DNA from: Bog-473 sp963821755
Lineage (GTDB): Bacteria; Actinomycetota; Acidimicrobiia; Acidimicrobiales; RAAP-2
Length of the DNA: 64,000 bases
Assembly: GCA_963821755.1 (NCBI GenBank)
Contig: CAWGEX010000005.1
Span: forward strand, 186,001-250,000
Reading direction: 5' to 3'
Shown here: in pieces, positions 53,345 through 62,218 of the stretch
Position numbering within the stretch: position 1 is the stretch's first letter
How the letters are laid out: each line of letters begins with the position of its first letter
Notes under the pieces: generated by a model
Told to the model about the DNA's origin: nothing
The model's input: the letters and a program-made list of their open reading frames with translations, nothing else
Database searches by the model: none
Position numbers and translations under genes: made by a program

Positions 53345-54182
53345 TTAGGCGTCGCGCCGAACGAGAAGTATGCCGCCGACGACGAGGCTGGCCGCGGCGT
53401 ACGCACACAGGAGGGCGAATCCGGTCCATGGAGAAAGCAGCGTCGCCCCGCCGAAGTCGTTGATGGAGGGACGTGTGGCGGCCATGTTCTCGGCAATCAC
53501 CAGCGGCATGTACTTGATCAGCGCGTGCTGGACCGAGACCGGAAACGCTTGGAGGATGAGGGGAACAACCAGGAGGATCGCCACGAACGCCGAAATCGCT
53601 CCGGCGGTGTGGCGAATGATGGTGGCGAGGCCCAGGCCGAAGAGTCCGATCACGGTGAGGACCAGACCGGCGCCGGCGACCGCCCGCAGAACGCCGGGTT
53701 GGCCCAGTGTGGCGTAGGGAGTCGATCCCTTGAGCAACGCTTGGCCCAACAAGAATGCCGCGAAGGTGAGGATCTCGCTCGTCACCAGCGCCACCGCCCC
53801 GAATACGGCCGCCTTGCACACCAGGACGAGGGGGCGGTTGGGGATGGCCGCAAAGGTGGCCCGGATTGTCCCGGTCCCGTATTCGGCACTCATCACGAGT
53901 ACGCCGAGCACCCCGATGGTGATCTGACCCAGGAACAGGCCGGCCAAGCTCCGCGCCGTCGGATCGAACCCGATGCGGTCGGTGAATCCGCCGTTTTGCC
54001 ACCGGGCAGCTGTTACCGCCGTCGCGATCGCCCCGATGCCCACCACGGCGAGGACGGTGACCACGAGCGTCCAGGTGGTCGACCGGACGCTTCGCAATTT
54101 TCGTCCATTCGGATCGCAGTTGGCCAAGGGCGTTGTAGCGCCCGGGAGGAAGGGGAGTGGACGGGCTGAGGGTGGCGGTCAT
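53345..54182 (-). CDS. ABC transporter permease, one frameshift near the N-terminus
   Basis: About 278 residues with six membrane segments. The start MTATLSPSTPLPPG overlaps the ATPase stop (ATGA). The conserved N-terminal motif LRSEWTK-LRSVRSTTWTL is split: the extra A in an AAAA run near 54098 shifts the frame (+1). The main frame then runs intact with a glycine-rich ABC-2-type core (GLFLGQITIGVLGVLVMSAEYGTGTIRATFAAIPNRP). This is the family of multidrug or antibiotic exporters that follow a single ATPase. Substrate unknown. Confidence 0.82.
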
Positions 54183-55168
54183 GGCCGTAGCTCCTGGTGA
54201 ACCGGGGCCGTCGCAACGCCTTCGCCAGGCTTCGACAGGGCGGCGGCGGGAACGGCCAGCGGATCTCCTTCGCCGTGGAACTCGACGCTATCCCGGGTGA
54301 GTTCCATGAAGGCCTCCTCCAGCGACGCCGTCTGTGGCGTCAGCTCGTGCACGGCGATGCCCAGACTGGCGGCCAGGTCGCCGATGCGAGGACCGTCCAA
54401 CCCGCTCACTTCCATGGCACCGTCGGGTCGGGGCTCGATGCCGGCTCCGGCCTCGACCAGAGCGGCGGCGAGGGGCTCAGGCTGTGGGGTGCGGACAAGC
54501 ACGTGCTGGCCCGAACTCTGCGCGATGAACTCCGCCACCGGCTGCTCGGCAATGAGCCGTCCCCGGCCGATCACCACCAGATGGTCGGCGGTCAGGGCCA
54601 TCTCGCTCATCAGGTGACTTGACACCAGGACCGTTCGGCCTTCGGACGCCAGGCGCTTGAGCAGCATCCTCACCCATCGGATCCCTTCGGGGTCGAGTCC
54701 GTTGACCGGCTCATCGAAGAGGAGGACCCCGGGATCGCCCAGGAGAGCAGCTGCGATCCCGAGTCGCTGGCCCATTCCGAGTGAGAATGTGCCAGTTCGC
54801 TTGCGGGCTACCGTCGTCAACCCGACCATTTCGAGCACCTCGTCGACGCGGGTCTTGGAGATCCCGTTGGTCTGAGCGAGGGCCCACAGGTGGTTGAAGG
54901 CACTGCGACCGGGGTGGACCGACTTCGCTTCGAGCAGGGCTCCGACTTCGCGTAGTGGCCACGGCAGTCGCCGGAAGGGACGGCCGTTGACCTGCACCGA
55001 GCCGGAGTTGGGATTGTCCAGCCCCATGATCATTCGCATGGTCGTCGACTTGCCGGAACCATTTGGCCCCAGGAAGCCGGTCACCTGACCAGGGAGAACT
55101 TCGAAGGACAGCTGATCGACGGCCACCGTCTCGCCGTAGTGCTTTGTGAGCGCGTGCGCTTCGATCAT
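54179..55168 (-). CDS. ABC transporter ATPase
   Basis: 329 residues. Walker A GPNGSGKST (near 36), signature FSLGMGQRLGIAAAL, Walker B VLLFDEPVNGLDPEG and switch His in VSSHLMSEM. The C-terminal extension (about 220-329) includes LEEAFMELTRD, typical of ABC-2 exporter ATPases of the BcrA type. The gene is followed with a four-base overlap by the permease. A near-perfect 28-base inverted repeat lies about 85 bases upstream of its start. Probable drug or lipid exporter. Confidence 0.92.
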   Translation of the reverse strand: MIEAHALTKHYGETVAVDQLSFEVLPGQVTGFLGPNGSGKSTTMRMIMGLDNPNSGSVQVNGRPFRRLPWPLREVGALLEAKSVHPGRSAFNHLWALAQTNGISKTRVDEVLEMVGLTTVARKRTGTFSLGMGQRLGIAAALLGDPGVLLFDEPVNGLDPEGIRWVRMLLKRLASEGRTVLVSSHLMSEMALTADHLVVIGRGRLIAEQPVAEFIAQSSGQHVLVRTPQPEPLAAALVEAGAGIEPRPDGAMEVSGLDGPRIGDLAASLGIAVHELTPQTASLEEAFMELTRDSVEFHGEGDPLAVPAAALSKPGEGVATAPVHQELRP

Positions 55169-55617
55169 CAGGCTGGTTCTCCGTCGTCAGCTCACGGCTC
55201 AGTCAAGCACACGTTCGGAGCGCATTCGGTGGCGGCCGTGCTTCACTACGGGCCTCGACCCTAACCCGGGTTGAGGTCGAGCTTCATGGCGCGCGGGACC
55301 GCGCCGCACACCAACCCGAGGCCGACACCCGGGTGCATGACCCACCGGGAATCGATGCCTCAGCCCCGACCCTGACCCGCTCTTGGCGCACGGCAGATGC
55401 TGGCTGCACAAGATCGTGGCGTCGACGGCCGCCGAACCACCGGCCGGCCACCAGGACGACCCGGTCTCATTAGGATACGTTGGCGCGCCAGAGTGGACGG
55501 GGGCAAGAGTGACCATGGGTTGCGACCAGTTCGAGCTGAGCATTTCCCTTGGCCCTCACCCCCGAGCGCGCACGAGTTGGTGGGCTGTGCGAGAGACCGG
55601 CAAGAGGTAACAACGCC
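55169..55617. other. 450-bp intergenic region with a 28-bp interrupted palindrome
   Basis: Between the divergent ABC ATPase and the first PhyH gene. At 55254-55281 the arms CTCGACC and GGTCGAG flank a perfect AACCCGGGTT core, with a two-base mismatch on each side. It may be an operator for one or both flanking units. The rest carries short open frames without ribosome-binding sites, and no RNA gene was seen. Confidence 0.5.
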
Positions 55618-56442
55618 ATGACGAACGTGGTGAGTCTCACACCGGACCTGATCGGCCGTTTCCGGAGCGACGGGTTCGCCGTCGTGCCTGACCTGCTCAC
55701 GGAGTCCGAGCTGGCGCGCTTCGGGGCCGCGGTCGATGCGGGTGTGGCCCGACGTACCCGCCGCGACACCCGTCAGCTGGTCGAGAAGTCACGTTACGAG
55801 CAGTCCTTCATTCAATGCCAGAACCTCTGGGAGGACTGCCCCGACGTTCGCCTCCTCACCTTCCACTCGGGGGTGACCGAAACGGCGGCGCGCCTCCTCG
55901 GTGTGGACGCCATCCGCATCTGGCACGATCAGGCGCTGTACAAGGAGCCCGGCGGGCGGGAGACCGACACCCACCAGGACCAGCCGTACTGGCCGATCGC
56001 CGAGACCGACACCATCACCGCCTGGATCCCCTTCAATGGGTCGACGCTGCAGAGCGGGGCCATGGGCTATCTGCCGGGGAGCCATAAGCTGGGCATCCGG
56101 AAGTTCGTCAATATCTTTATCGGGCCGACCGAGGACCCTCTCTCGATGGACGGCCTGAAGGACCTAGACCCCGTATACGTCGAAGTGCCCCCGGGCGCCG
56201 TGGCGTTCCACCATGGGTTGACGTTCCATCTCGCTCTGCCGAACGCCACCGACCAGACGCGACGCGTGCACACGGCCATCTACTTCGGTGATGGGTCGGT
56301 GCGGGACTCCGGACACCCACACCCCTCGGTGGACCGGGGCCACATCGGCGTGGGTGAAGCGATTGACAGCGACGTGACGCCCATCGCATGGCCCCGGAGT
56401 CCGGGCGATGTCCCGTTACCCCCGCCGGATCACATTCGATGA
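55618..56442 (+). CDS. phytanoyl-CoA dioxygenase (PhyH) family protein, copy 1
   Basis: 274 residues from the ATG at 55618 with AAGAGG upstream. Fe(II)/2-oxoglutarate oxygenase fold: the H-x-D iron ligands are in DTHQDQPYW (near 118-120) and the distal His is in HHGLTFHLALPN, followed by TRRVHTAIYF with the Arg for 2-oxoglutarate. Family members hydroxylate phytanoyl-CoA or many natural-product substrates. The next gene is a second PhyH with an ATGA overlap, so the two act on related compounds or in succession. Confidence 0.9.
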   Translation: MTNVVSLTPDLIGRFRSDGFAVVPDLLTESELARFGAAVDAGVARRTRRDTRQLVEKSRYEQSFIQCQNLWEDCPDVRLLTFHSGVTETAARLLGVDAIRIWHDQALYKEPGGRETDTHQDQPYWPIAETDTITAWIPFNGSTLQSGAMGYLPGSHKLGIRKFVNIFIGPTEDPLSMDGLKDLDPVYVEVPPGAVAFHHGLTFHLALPNATDQTRRVHTAIYFGDGSVRDSGHPHPSVDRGHIGVGEAIDSDVTPIAWPRSPGDVPLPPPDHIR

Positions 56443-57215
56443 CCACGGTGTCGCTGCTCACCGGCGAGCAGAACCGTTCGTGGAGCGAAAATGGCTTTTT
56501 CCGGATCCCGGGATTTGCTCCTGCCGCAACGTGCGACGCCATGCAGGCGCGCGTCGTCGAAATCGTCCGCAACCCGGTCGAGGCGTCCGAGGTCGGGGCC
56601 AGGGTCCTCCCGGAGAACAACAAGGCCGGTGGTGTCGTGGCCAACCCCGAGGACGCGGTGTCGAAGGTCTTCGGTCTCCACCGCGATGGCGTCTTCTCGT
56701 CCTTCGCTCTGTCGGAGCCCGTCGTCGAGTTGGTGGCTCAGCTGATTGCGCCCGATATCGACGTCTTCCTGTCACAGTTCATCTTCAAGACCTCTGGCGC
56801 GTGGGGACAGCCGTGGCATCAGGACTCGTTCTATTTCCCCTTCGAGCCGCCCCGGCCCGTGGTCGGGGTTTGGCTGGCCGTCACGGAGGCCACCCTCGTC
56901 AACGGCTGCCTGCACGTGTTGCCCGGGTCCCAGCTCGAACCGGTACACACGCACGTACCGGATCGCCGGCCGGCCGCCAACCACGGCTACTTCGAAATCG
57001 TCGACCACGACATGGCGAGCGCCGAGCCGGTACTGATGGATCCAGGTGACCTGCTTGTCTTCGACAGCCACCTCATGCACCGCTCGACCGACAACGAGTC
57101 CGACGGAATCCGAGCCGCCATGGTGTACCACTACGCCGCCGCAGGCACGGAGGACCGCAGCGAAGAGTTCTTCCCCTCGTTCAACGACTGGCTGCCCGCC
57201 CGGCGCGCTCAGTAG
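56439..57215 (+). CDS. phytanoyl-CoA dioxygenase (PhyH) family protein, copy 2
   Basis: 258 residues, starting within the stop of copy 1 (ATGA). Iron ligands: H-x-D in PWHQDSFYFPF (near 125) and the distal His in HLMHRSTDNESDG, with Arg in GIRAAMVYHY. It is only distantly related to copy 1, so this is a functional pair and not a recent duplication. It is closer to the human PHYH layout (KTSGAWGQPWHQDSFYF). Substrate unknown, with isoprenoid acyl-CoA or a secondary metabolite possible. Confidence 0.9.
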   Translation: MTTVSLLTGEQNRSWSENGFFRIPGFAPAATCDAMQARVVEIVRNPVEASEVGARVLPENNKAGGVVANPEDAVSKVFGLHRDGVFSSFALSEPVVELVAQLIAPDIDVFLSQFIFKTSGAWGQPWHQDSFYFPFEPPRPVVGVWLAVTEATLVNGCLHVLPGSQLEPVHTHVPDRRPAANHGYFEIVDHDMASAEPVLMDPGDLLVFDSHLMHRSTDNESDGIRAAMVYHYAAAGTEDRSEEFFPSFNDWLPARRAQ

Positions 57216-57285
57216 AGCCTTTCGTTCCCTGTAGGCGACCCTGGGTTCCACCTGTGCGCCCCGACAAGGGATTACCGTGTGAACC

Positions 57286-57597
57286 GTGGATTTTACGATC
57301 GAGGTGGGCACAACCGAGACACACGCGGTACACCTGCATTTCAATCATTGGTTTGGCCAGGTGCACATCACGGTAGACGGCGAAGATGCCGCTTCGCGCT
57401 GGCGCATGTTCACCATCAGCCCCACGCAACGCTTCGAGTTCCCGGTCGGTACGCAAGAACACCACGATGTGGTCATCGAGAAGACGCGACAGTCGGTGTT
57501 GGGGGGTTTCCGCAGTCAGACGTGTCGCGTGATCGTCGACGATCAAATAGTCGCTGAATACCGCGGCAGCGTGTCGGGTAAGACCACGAAGCTCTGA
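57286..57597 (+). CDS. conserved-looking hypothetical protein, beta-rich
   Basis: 103 residues from a GTG, not recognised. It is rich in alternating hydrophobic strands (DFTIEVG, HAVHLHFNHWFGQVHITVDG, FEFPVGTQEHHDVVIEKTR, CRVIVDDQIVAEYRG) with several His, consistent with a small all-beta domain. No signal peptide or membrane segment. It lies 70 bases after the PhyH pair and 73 bases before the glycosidase on the same strand, so it may belong to either unit. No function is proposed. Confidence 0.6.
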   Translation: MDFTIEVGTTETHAVHLHFNHWFGQVHITVDGEDAASRWRMFTISPTQRFEFPVGTQEHHDVVIEKTRQSVLGGFRSQTCRVIVDDQIVAEYRGSVSGKTTKL

Positions 57598-57670
57598 TAT
57601 CACGTCTGCATCAGTATTCCGACGAAGACATTGGCACGGTCTCCTAAGTGGCAAGTCCTAGCATGTCCTG

Positions 57671-59299
57671 ATGCGCATAACGAGGCGTCGTCTCGTGGTG
57701 GGGTTGATTGTGCTCGTCGCCGCGGCCGGCGCAGTCGTGGGCGGTCTGGTCGCAACGTCGGGTGGAGGATTGAACCTTGCCGCAGAGACGATTGTGCAGG
57801 GACAGCTTCATGCCGAGTCGGGCCCGTTCCTCACCGACGGCCATGGTCGAGTCGTCGTGCTTCGTGGCGTCAATGCTGTGTACAAGCGCGCCCCATTCGA
57901 ACTGTACGCGGACCCTGGCAAGGATTGGAACTTTTCGCAGAGGGACGCCGAGCGGATGGCGGCGCTCGGTTTCAATGTCGTCCGATTAGGCGTCATATGG
58001 GAGGGTCTCGAACCGGGCACGCTCGGCCCGAACAATCCCGCCATCTGCTCTCCCGGCATTTCCCATGACCCGCATCAGTTCAACGCAGCGGTGGCGTCGG
58101 CCTATCTGGCCAAGGTGGCAAAGACCGTTGCACTCCTGGGCAAATATCACATCTACACCCTGCTCGACATGCACGAAGATGTCTACAGTTCTGAGTTCGG
58201 GGGTGAAGGTGCACCGCCTTGGGCGGTGTGCACCGACTCCTATCCGATCGGCACGTTGCCGGGACGATGGTCGAACACCTACAACGACCCGGGATTGATC
58301 ACCGCCACCAAACATTTCTGGACCAATGACGTCGTCGGGGATCTTCAAGGCGAGTACATCCGGGTCTGGAACGCGGTGGCCCGCTACTTTCGCCATGACC
58401 CCTGGGTCGTCGGCTACGACCCAATCAATGAACCGTTTACCAAGACCCTGAGAGCTGGAGCGCCCGAGGTGGCGGCTCGCCTTGAGTGCCTCTACACGGG
58501 AGCCGCGCATCCGGGTGAAAGTTCGTTCGACGGTTCGGTGCTGGCGTGTCCGCCCGATGACCCCAAGGTCGGTCTTATTCGTACCCTTCTGGCCACCAGC
58601 CCACACCAACTGGTCTTTTTCGAACCGGACATCTTCTCGAGCAGTGGGCACCCAAATACCATCGGCTCGATGGGCCTGCCCGGTCTGGTTTTCAATTTCC
58701 ACGACTACTGCGGATTCCGGAGCGGGGTCACCGGCAACCCCACTGATCTCAATGCATGTTCGGCCCAGGAATTGAGAACAATGCAGCGCCGGAGCGAAGA
58801 GCGACCCGATATTGCCAGTTCCAAGCAGCCGCTGGGTCCGGCATGGTTCATGAGTGAATTTGGCGCCACGACGAGTGAAGCGCTGATGGAGCGGCTGACC
58901 GCAAATGCCGACAACCTGCTCCTCGGGTGGACGTATTGGGCGTGGAAGTACTACGACGACCCGACGGGAAGTTCGGCCGAAGCACTGGTACGGCCCAACG
59001 GCACATTGTCTCCTGCCAGTCGGTCGATCTCACGCGCCTACCCGCAAGCGGTGTCCGGTACGCCGATCTCTTTCTCGTTCGATCCCGCCAGCTCGCACTT
59101 CCACATGCTCTATGTGCCGAACCAAAAGGTGACGGCTCCGACCGTCATTTTTGTGCCCCTGTCGGTGCACTATCCGAACGGATATCGTGTCGCAGTGATC
59201 GGAGGGACGGTGCTTTCGCACCCGAACGCCTCTCATTTGGTCGTGGCGAATGATCAAGGTGTGTCGTCCGTCTCCGTCAGCATTACGCCGGTACCGTGA
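57671..59299 (+). CDS. secreted glycoside hydrolase family 5, endoglycoceramidase-like
   Basis: 542 residues. An Arg-rich start and hydrophobic helix (about 8-28) form a signal peptide or anchor. The GH5 barrel opens with GRVVVLRGVNAVYKRAPFELY. The acid/base Glu is in VGYDPINEPF (near 258), and the nucleophile Glu in AWFMSEFGAT (near 396). The C-terminal beta domain (SFSFDPASSHFHMLY onward) completes the endoglycoceramidase layout. Such enzymes release intact oligosaccharide from glycolipids, though relatives act on steryl or acyl glucosides. Export means an external substrate. Confidence 0.88.
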   Translation: MRITRRRLVVGLIVLVAAAGAVVGGLVATSGGGLNLAAETIVQGQLHAESGPFLTDGHGRVVVLRGVNAVYKRAPFELYADPGKDWNFSQRDAERMAALGFNVVRLGVIWEGLEPGTLGPNNPAICSPGISHDPHQFNAAVASAYLAKVAKTVALLGKYHIYTLLDMHEDVYSSEFGGEGAPPWAVCTDSYPIGTLPGRWSNTYNDPGLITATKHFWTNDVVGDLQGEYIRVWNAVARYFRHDPWVVGYDPINEPFTKTLRAGAPEVAARLECLYTGAAHPGESSFDGSVLACPPDDPKVGLIRTLLATSPHQLVFFEPDIFSSSGHPNTIGSMGLPGLVFNFHDYCGFRSGVTGNPTDLNACSAQELRTMQRRSEERPDIASSKQPLGPAWFMSEFGATTSEALMERLTANADNLLLGWTYWAWKYYDDPTGSSAEALVRPNGTLSPASRSISRAYPQAVSGTPISFSFDPASSHFHMLYVPNQKVTAPTVIFVPLSVHYPNGYRVAVIGGTVLSHPNASHLVVANDQGVSSVSVSITPVP

Positions 59300-59340
59300 C
59301 GGCCTGCAGCGCGCGACCTGACCTGATCGAGCCGGTTGGT

Positions 59341-59359
59341 GCCGAGAAGGTCACTCGGC
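59341..59359 (+). terminator. hairpin after the GH5 gene
   Basis: GCCGAG-AAGGTCA-CTCGGC, a six-base perfect stem with a seven-base loop, 42 bases after the stop. No T tract. A terminator candidate for the preceding gene. Confidence 0.4.
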
Positions 59360-59470
59360 CTTCACGTCCGCCGTCACAGGCGCGTGTCATCGACATGTGG
59401 GCGTGACGGTGCGCTCGGGCACGAATTGGGAACGGCCGAGAGACCTCGGCCGCCGTAGTCTCTGCCTGGC

Positions 59471-61915
59471 ATGAGCGCCGAGACCGGGACCTTTGCGGGC
59501 GGGACCTCGCCGCAAGCGTCCGTCCGCCGCCGCCCCTGGCGCTCGATCGTCTTCGCTCCCGAAGGCGACGGGGCCCGACGCCGGCGTGGATCGGACGGAT
59601 TCCGGCTGGGCACCGCCGTCGTGGTGATCCTCATCGGGCTCGCCATCACCCATTTCGATCCGGCGGCCGAACACAAGGTGCTCCGTTTCCTGAGCCCGCC
59701 GCCCAACGGCGTCAGCTGGCTGGTGACGAGCGTCTATGTCCTGGGCTCCTTTGGGTTGATTGTGATCCTGGGGTCGGTGGCCCTCCTTTCCCACCGCCGG
59801 GCCGTTCTCCGCGATTTGGTCGTGGCCGGGGTGGGCGCCTGCGGCTTGTCGGCCCTTCTCTGGCTGGTCTTCGGCATGACCGGCGGTCGACCCAACGACG
59901 CGTCGCTCGTGGGGTACAACCTCGACTATCCGGTGATGATCGTGGCCGCGACGGTGGCGGTGGCCATGGCCGCGCTGCCCTATTTGTCACGCAGCGCACA
60001 GCGCTTGGTCGAGCTGGTTATCTGGCTCGCCGCCGTGGCCACGGTGGTGGCCGGAGACGGGCTCCCGGTGAACGTTGCGGCCAGCGTGGCCCTCGGCTGG
60101 GGGACGGCCGCGCTCGTCCACCTGATCTTCGGGTCGCCCCTGGGCCTGCCCTCGGGAGAGGAGCTTGCCGTCGTCCTGGCCGATCTCGGGGTGATGGTCA
60201 GCACGATGTCGCCGACAGACCACCAAGTGTGGGGGGTGGCCCGGTACACCGGCATCGACAACGTCGGCGAACCGGTAGCGGTGTCGCTCTATGGTCGCGA
60301 CGCCGCCGACGCCCAGTTGTTGTCCAAGGCGGGCCGATTCCTCTTCTATCGGGACTCAGGGCCGACGCTGTCGTTCTCCCGGATCCAGCAGGTCGAGCAC
60401 GAGGCGTACATGACGCTCCTGGCCGAGCGGGGCGGAGTGACCACCTCGCACGTGCTGGTGGCCGGCATCGGCGGTCCGAGCCGAGACGCCGCCCTGGCCG
60501 TCCGGCCCCCACCGGGCATCCGCCTGGGTGAGCTCGACGCGTCGGAGCTGACCGACGACGTGCTGGACGCCCTCTTCACCACCATGCTCGACCTGCGCCG
60601 GGCCCGTATCGCTCACGGTTCGCTGAGCGGCGAGACGATACTGGTCGATCCGGAGGGGGCCAGCGTGGCGGTCGTCGACTTCCGTACGTCATCGCCGAGC
60701 CCGGCCGAGGAGCGCATGGACACCGACCTGGCCGGGGCCCTGGCCGCCGCTGGGCTGGTCGCGGGCCCCGAGCGAACCGCCGCGGCCGCGCGGCGGGTCC
60801 TCACGAAGGAGGCGATCATCGCCGCGCTGCCCCATCTACGGCGAGCCAGTCTCGACCGGGCCGTCTCGACGGCGTTGAAGGGGCGCAAGCAACTGCTCGA
60901 GGACGTGCGGGCCCGAACCGCCCAGGCCTTCGACATCGAAGCGCCCAAGCTCGTCGAGTCCAAGCGAATCAGCTGGGGAACCATCGTGATGACCGTGGGC
61001 ACCCTTATCGGCGGGTGGGCTCTCATCCTGGTCCTGATCAAGGTGGGCCAATCATTCGACACCATCAAGGGGGCGGCCTGGGGCTGGGTGGCGGCGACCG
61101 CCGTCCTGGCCCAACTGGCCTACCCGTCGACAGCCTTGTCCGAGATCGGCACGGTGAACCAGGTCCTCCCCTACGGGAGGGTGGTGGCCCTCGAGTTCGC
61201 CAACTCCTTCACCTCTCTGGCTGGCGGGACGCCGGCCACGTTCGGCACCCGGGTGCGCTTCTTCCAGCAGCAGGGTTTCGACGCCACGCAGGCGGTGACC
61301 TCGGGGGCACTGGTGAGCACAACGAGCTGGATCGTGAAAGGCGCGCTTTTCCTCATCTCGTTGCCGCTGGCGTGGGGCAACCTGGACTTCTCCCAGAGCG
61401 GAACGGACAGTTCGGGGAACCATGGCAAGGCTGTCTGGTTGCTGTTGGCCATCATCGTGCTCGTGTTGGTTCTGATCGGCGTGGCCCTGGCCATCCCGCG
61501 CCTACGCCGACTGGCCGCCGATAAGGCCCGCCCGAAATTGCGCCAGGTGTGGGGTGATCTCAAGGTCCTGGCCAGCAGGCCGGCCAAGCTGGTGGAATTG
61601 TTCGTCGGGGCCTTTTCGGCGCAACTGATGGTGGCTCTGGCCCTTGGCACCGCCCTGCATGCCTTTGATCAGCACCTCTCGCTGGCCACCATCTTCATCG
61701 TCATCACCCTGGCCTCCATGCTCGGCGGCGTCACACCGGTGCCGGGCGGCATGGGAGTGGTGGAAGCCGGGATGATCCTGGGCCTCACGGCGGCGGGGAT
61801 CCCCGAGTCCCAAGCGGTGGCCGCCACCTTTGTGCAGCGCATGTTCACCTCCTACCTACCGCCCATCTGGGGCTGGTTCGTCCTCGCCTGGATGCGCAGA
61901 CGGGAGTATCTGTAG
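59471..61915 (+). CDS. large membrane protein, kinase-like domain plus UPF0104/LPG-synthase-type flippase domain
   Basis: 814 residues. The first about 220 residues hold roughly six helices. Residues about 230-470 form a soluble domain with kinase-like remnants (RIAHGSLSGETILVDPEGASVAVVDFRTSS, resembling HGDLxxxNILV and VVDF, lacking the standard catalytic HRD/DFG). The C-terminal 330 residues are the eight-helix UPF0104 domain (lysylphosphatidylglycerol synthase TM region) with ALEFANSFTSLAGGTPATFGTRVRFFQQQG and VTPVPGGMGVVEAGMILGL. Related mycobacterial proteins move or modify lipid-linked glycans or phospholipids. Function here not known. Confidence 0.8.
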   Translation: MSAETGTFAGGTSPQASVRRRPWRSIVFAPEGDGARRRRGSDGFRLGTAVVVILIGLAITHFDPAAEHKVLRFLSPPPNGVSWLVTSVYVLGSFGLIVILGSVALLSHRRAVLRDLVVAGVGACGLSALLWLVFGMTGGRPNDASLVGYNLDYPVMIVAATVAVAMAALPYLSRSAQRLVELVIWLAAVATVVAGDGLPVNVAASVALGWGTAALVHLIFGSPLGLPSGEELAVVLADLGVMVSTMSPTDHQVWGVARYTGIDNVGEPVAVSLYGRDAADAQLLSKAGRFLFYRDSGPTLSFSRIQQVEHEAYMTLLAERGGVTTSHVLVAGIGGPSRDAALAVRPPPGIRLGELDASELTDDVLDALFTTMLDLRRARIAHGSLSGETILVDPEGASVAVVDFRTSSPSPAEERMDTDLAGALAAAGLVAGPERTAAAARRVLTKEAIIAALPHLRRASLDRAVSTALKGRKQLLEDVRARTAQAFDIEAPKLVESKRISWGTIVMTVGTLIGGWALILVLIKVGQSFDTIKGAAWGWVAATAVLAQLAYPSTALSEIGTVNQVLPYGRVVALEFANSFTSLAGGTPATFGTRVRFFQQQGFDATQAVTSGALVSTTSWIVKGALFLISLPLAWGNLDFSQSGTDSSGNHGKAVWLLLAIIVLVLVLIGVALAIPRLRRLAADKARPKLRQVWGDLKVLASRPAKLVELFVGAFSAQLMVALALGTALHAFDQHLSLATIFIVITLASMLGGVTPVPGGMGVVEAGMILGLTAAGIPESQAVAATFVQRMFTSYLPPIWGWFVLAWMRRREYL

Positions 61916-62218
61916 AGAGCCGCCAGCATGAGAGAAGCGGGGACCGGGGTGCCCGACCAGCTCAAACGAGCACCGTTCGAGGCTCGCGGTCGCTCAGAGT
62001 GCCACCCTTCGTGACCTCCCCGCGAGCACGAGGAGCCAATCCGCCAACCGGACGCCCGGAACACGGCTCCGGGTTGACGTGCCCTCCGATTCGTCATCTT
62101 GTCGTCAGGCTTGCTCGGTACGATCGGCGTGTGAGTCACCGCAGCTGCGCGCTCCTAGCTCCTGCACAAGGGCCGTGCCGAATAGTCGTGCATCGATTTC
62201 ACCTGGCGGACGCCTGAA
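61916..62218. other. 303-bp intergenic region
   Basis: I see nothing convincing here. An open frame across 61999-62217 has no ribosome-binding site and no recognisable features. Weak TTGTCG and TACGAT boxes near 62099-62124 are too close together for a standard promoter. Confidence 0.3.

Noticed and set aside
61999..62217. 72-codon plus-strand frame before the DUF4405-like gene
   Set aside because: No ribosome-binding site and a composition like that of shadow frames.
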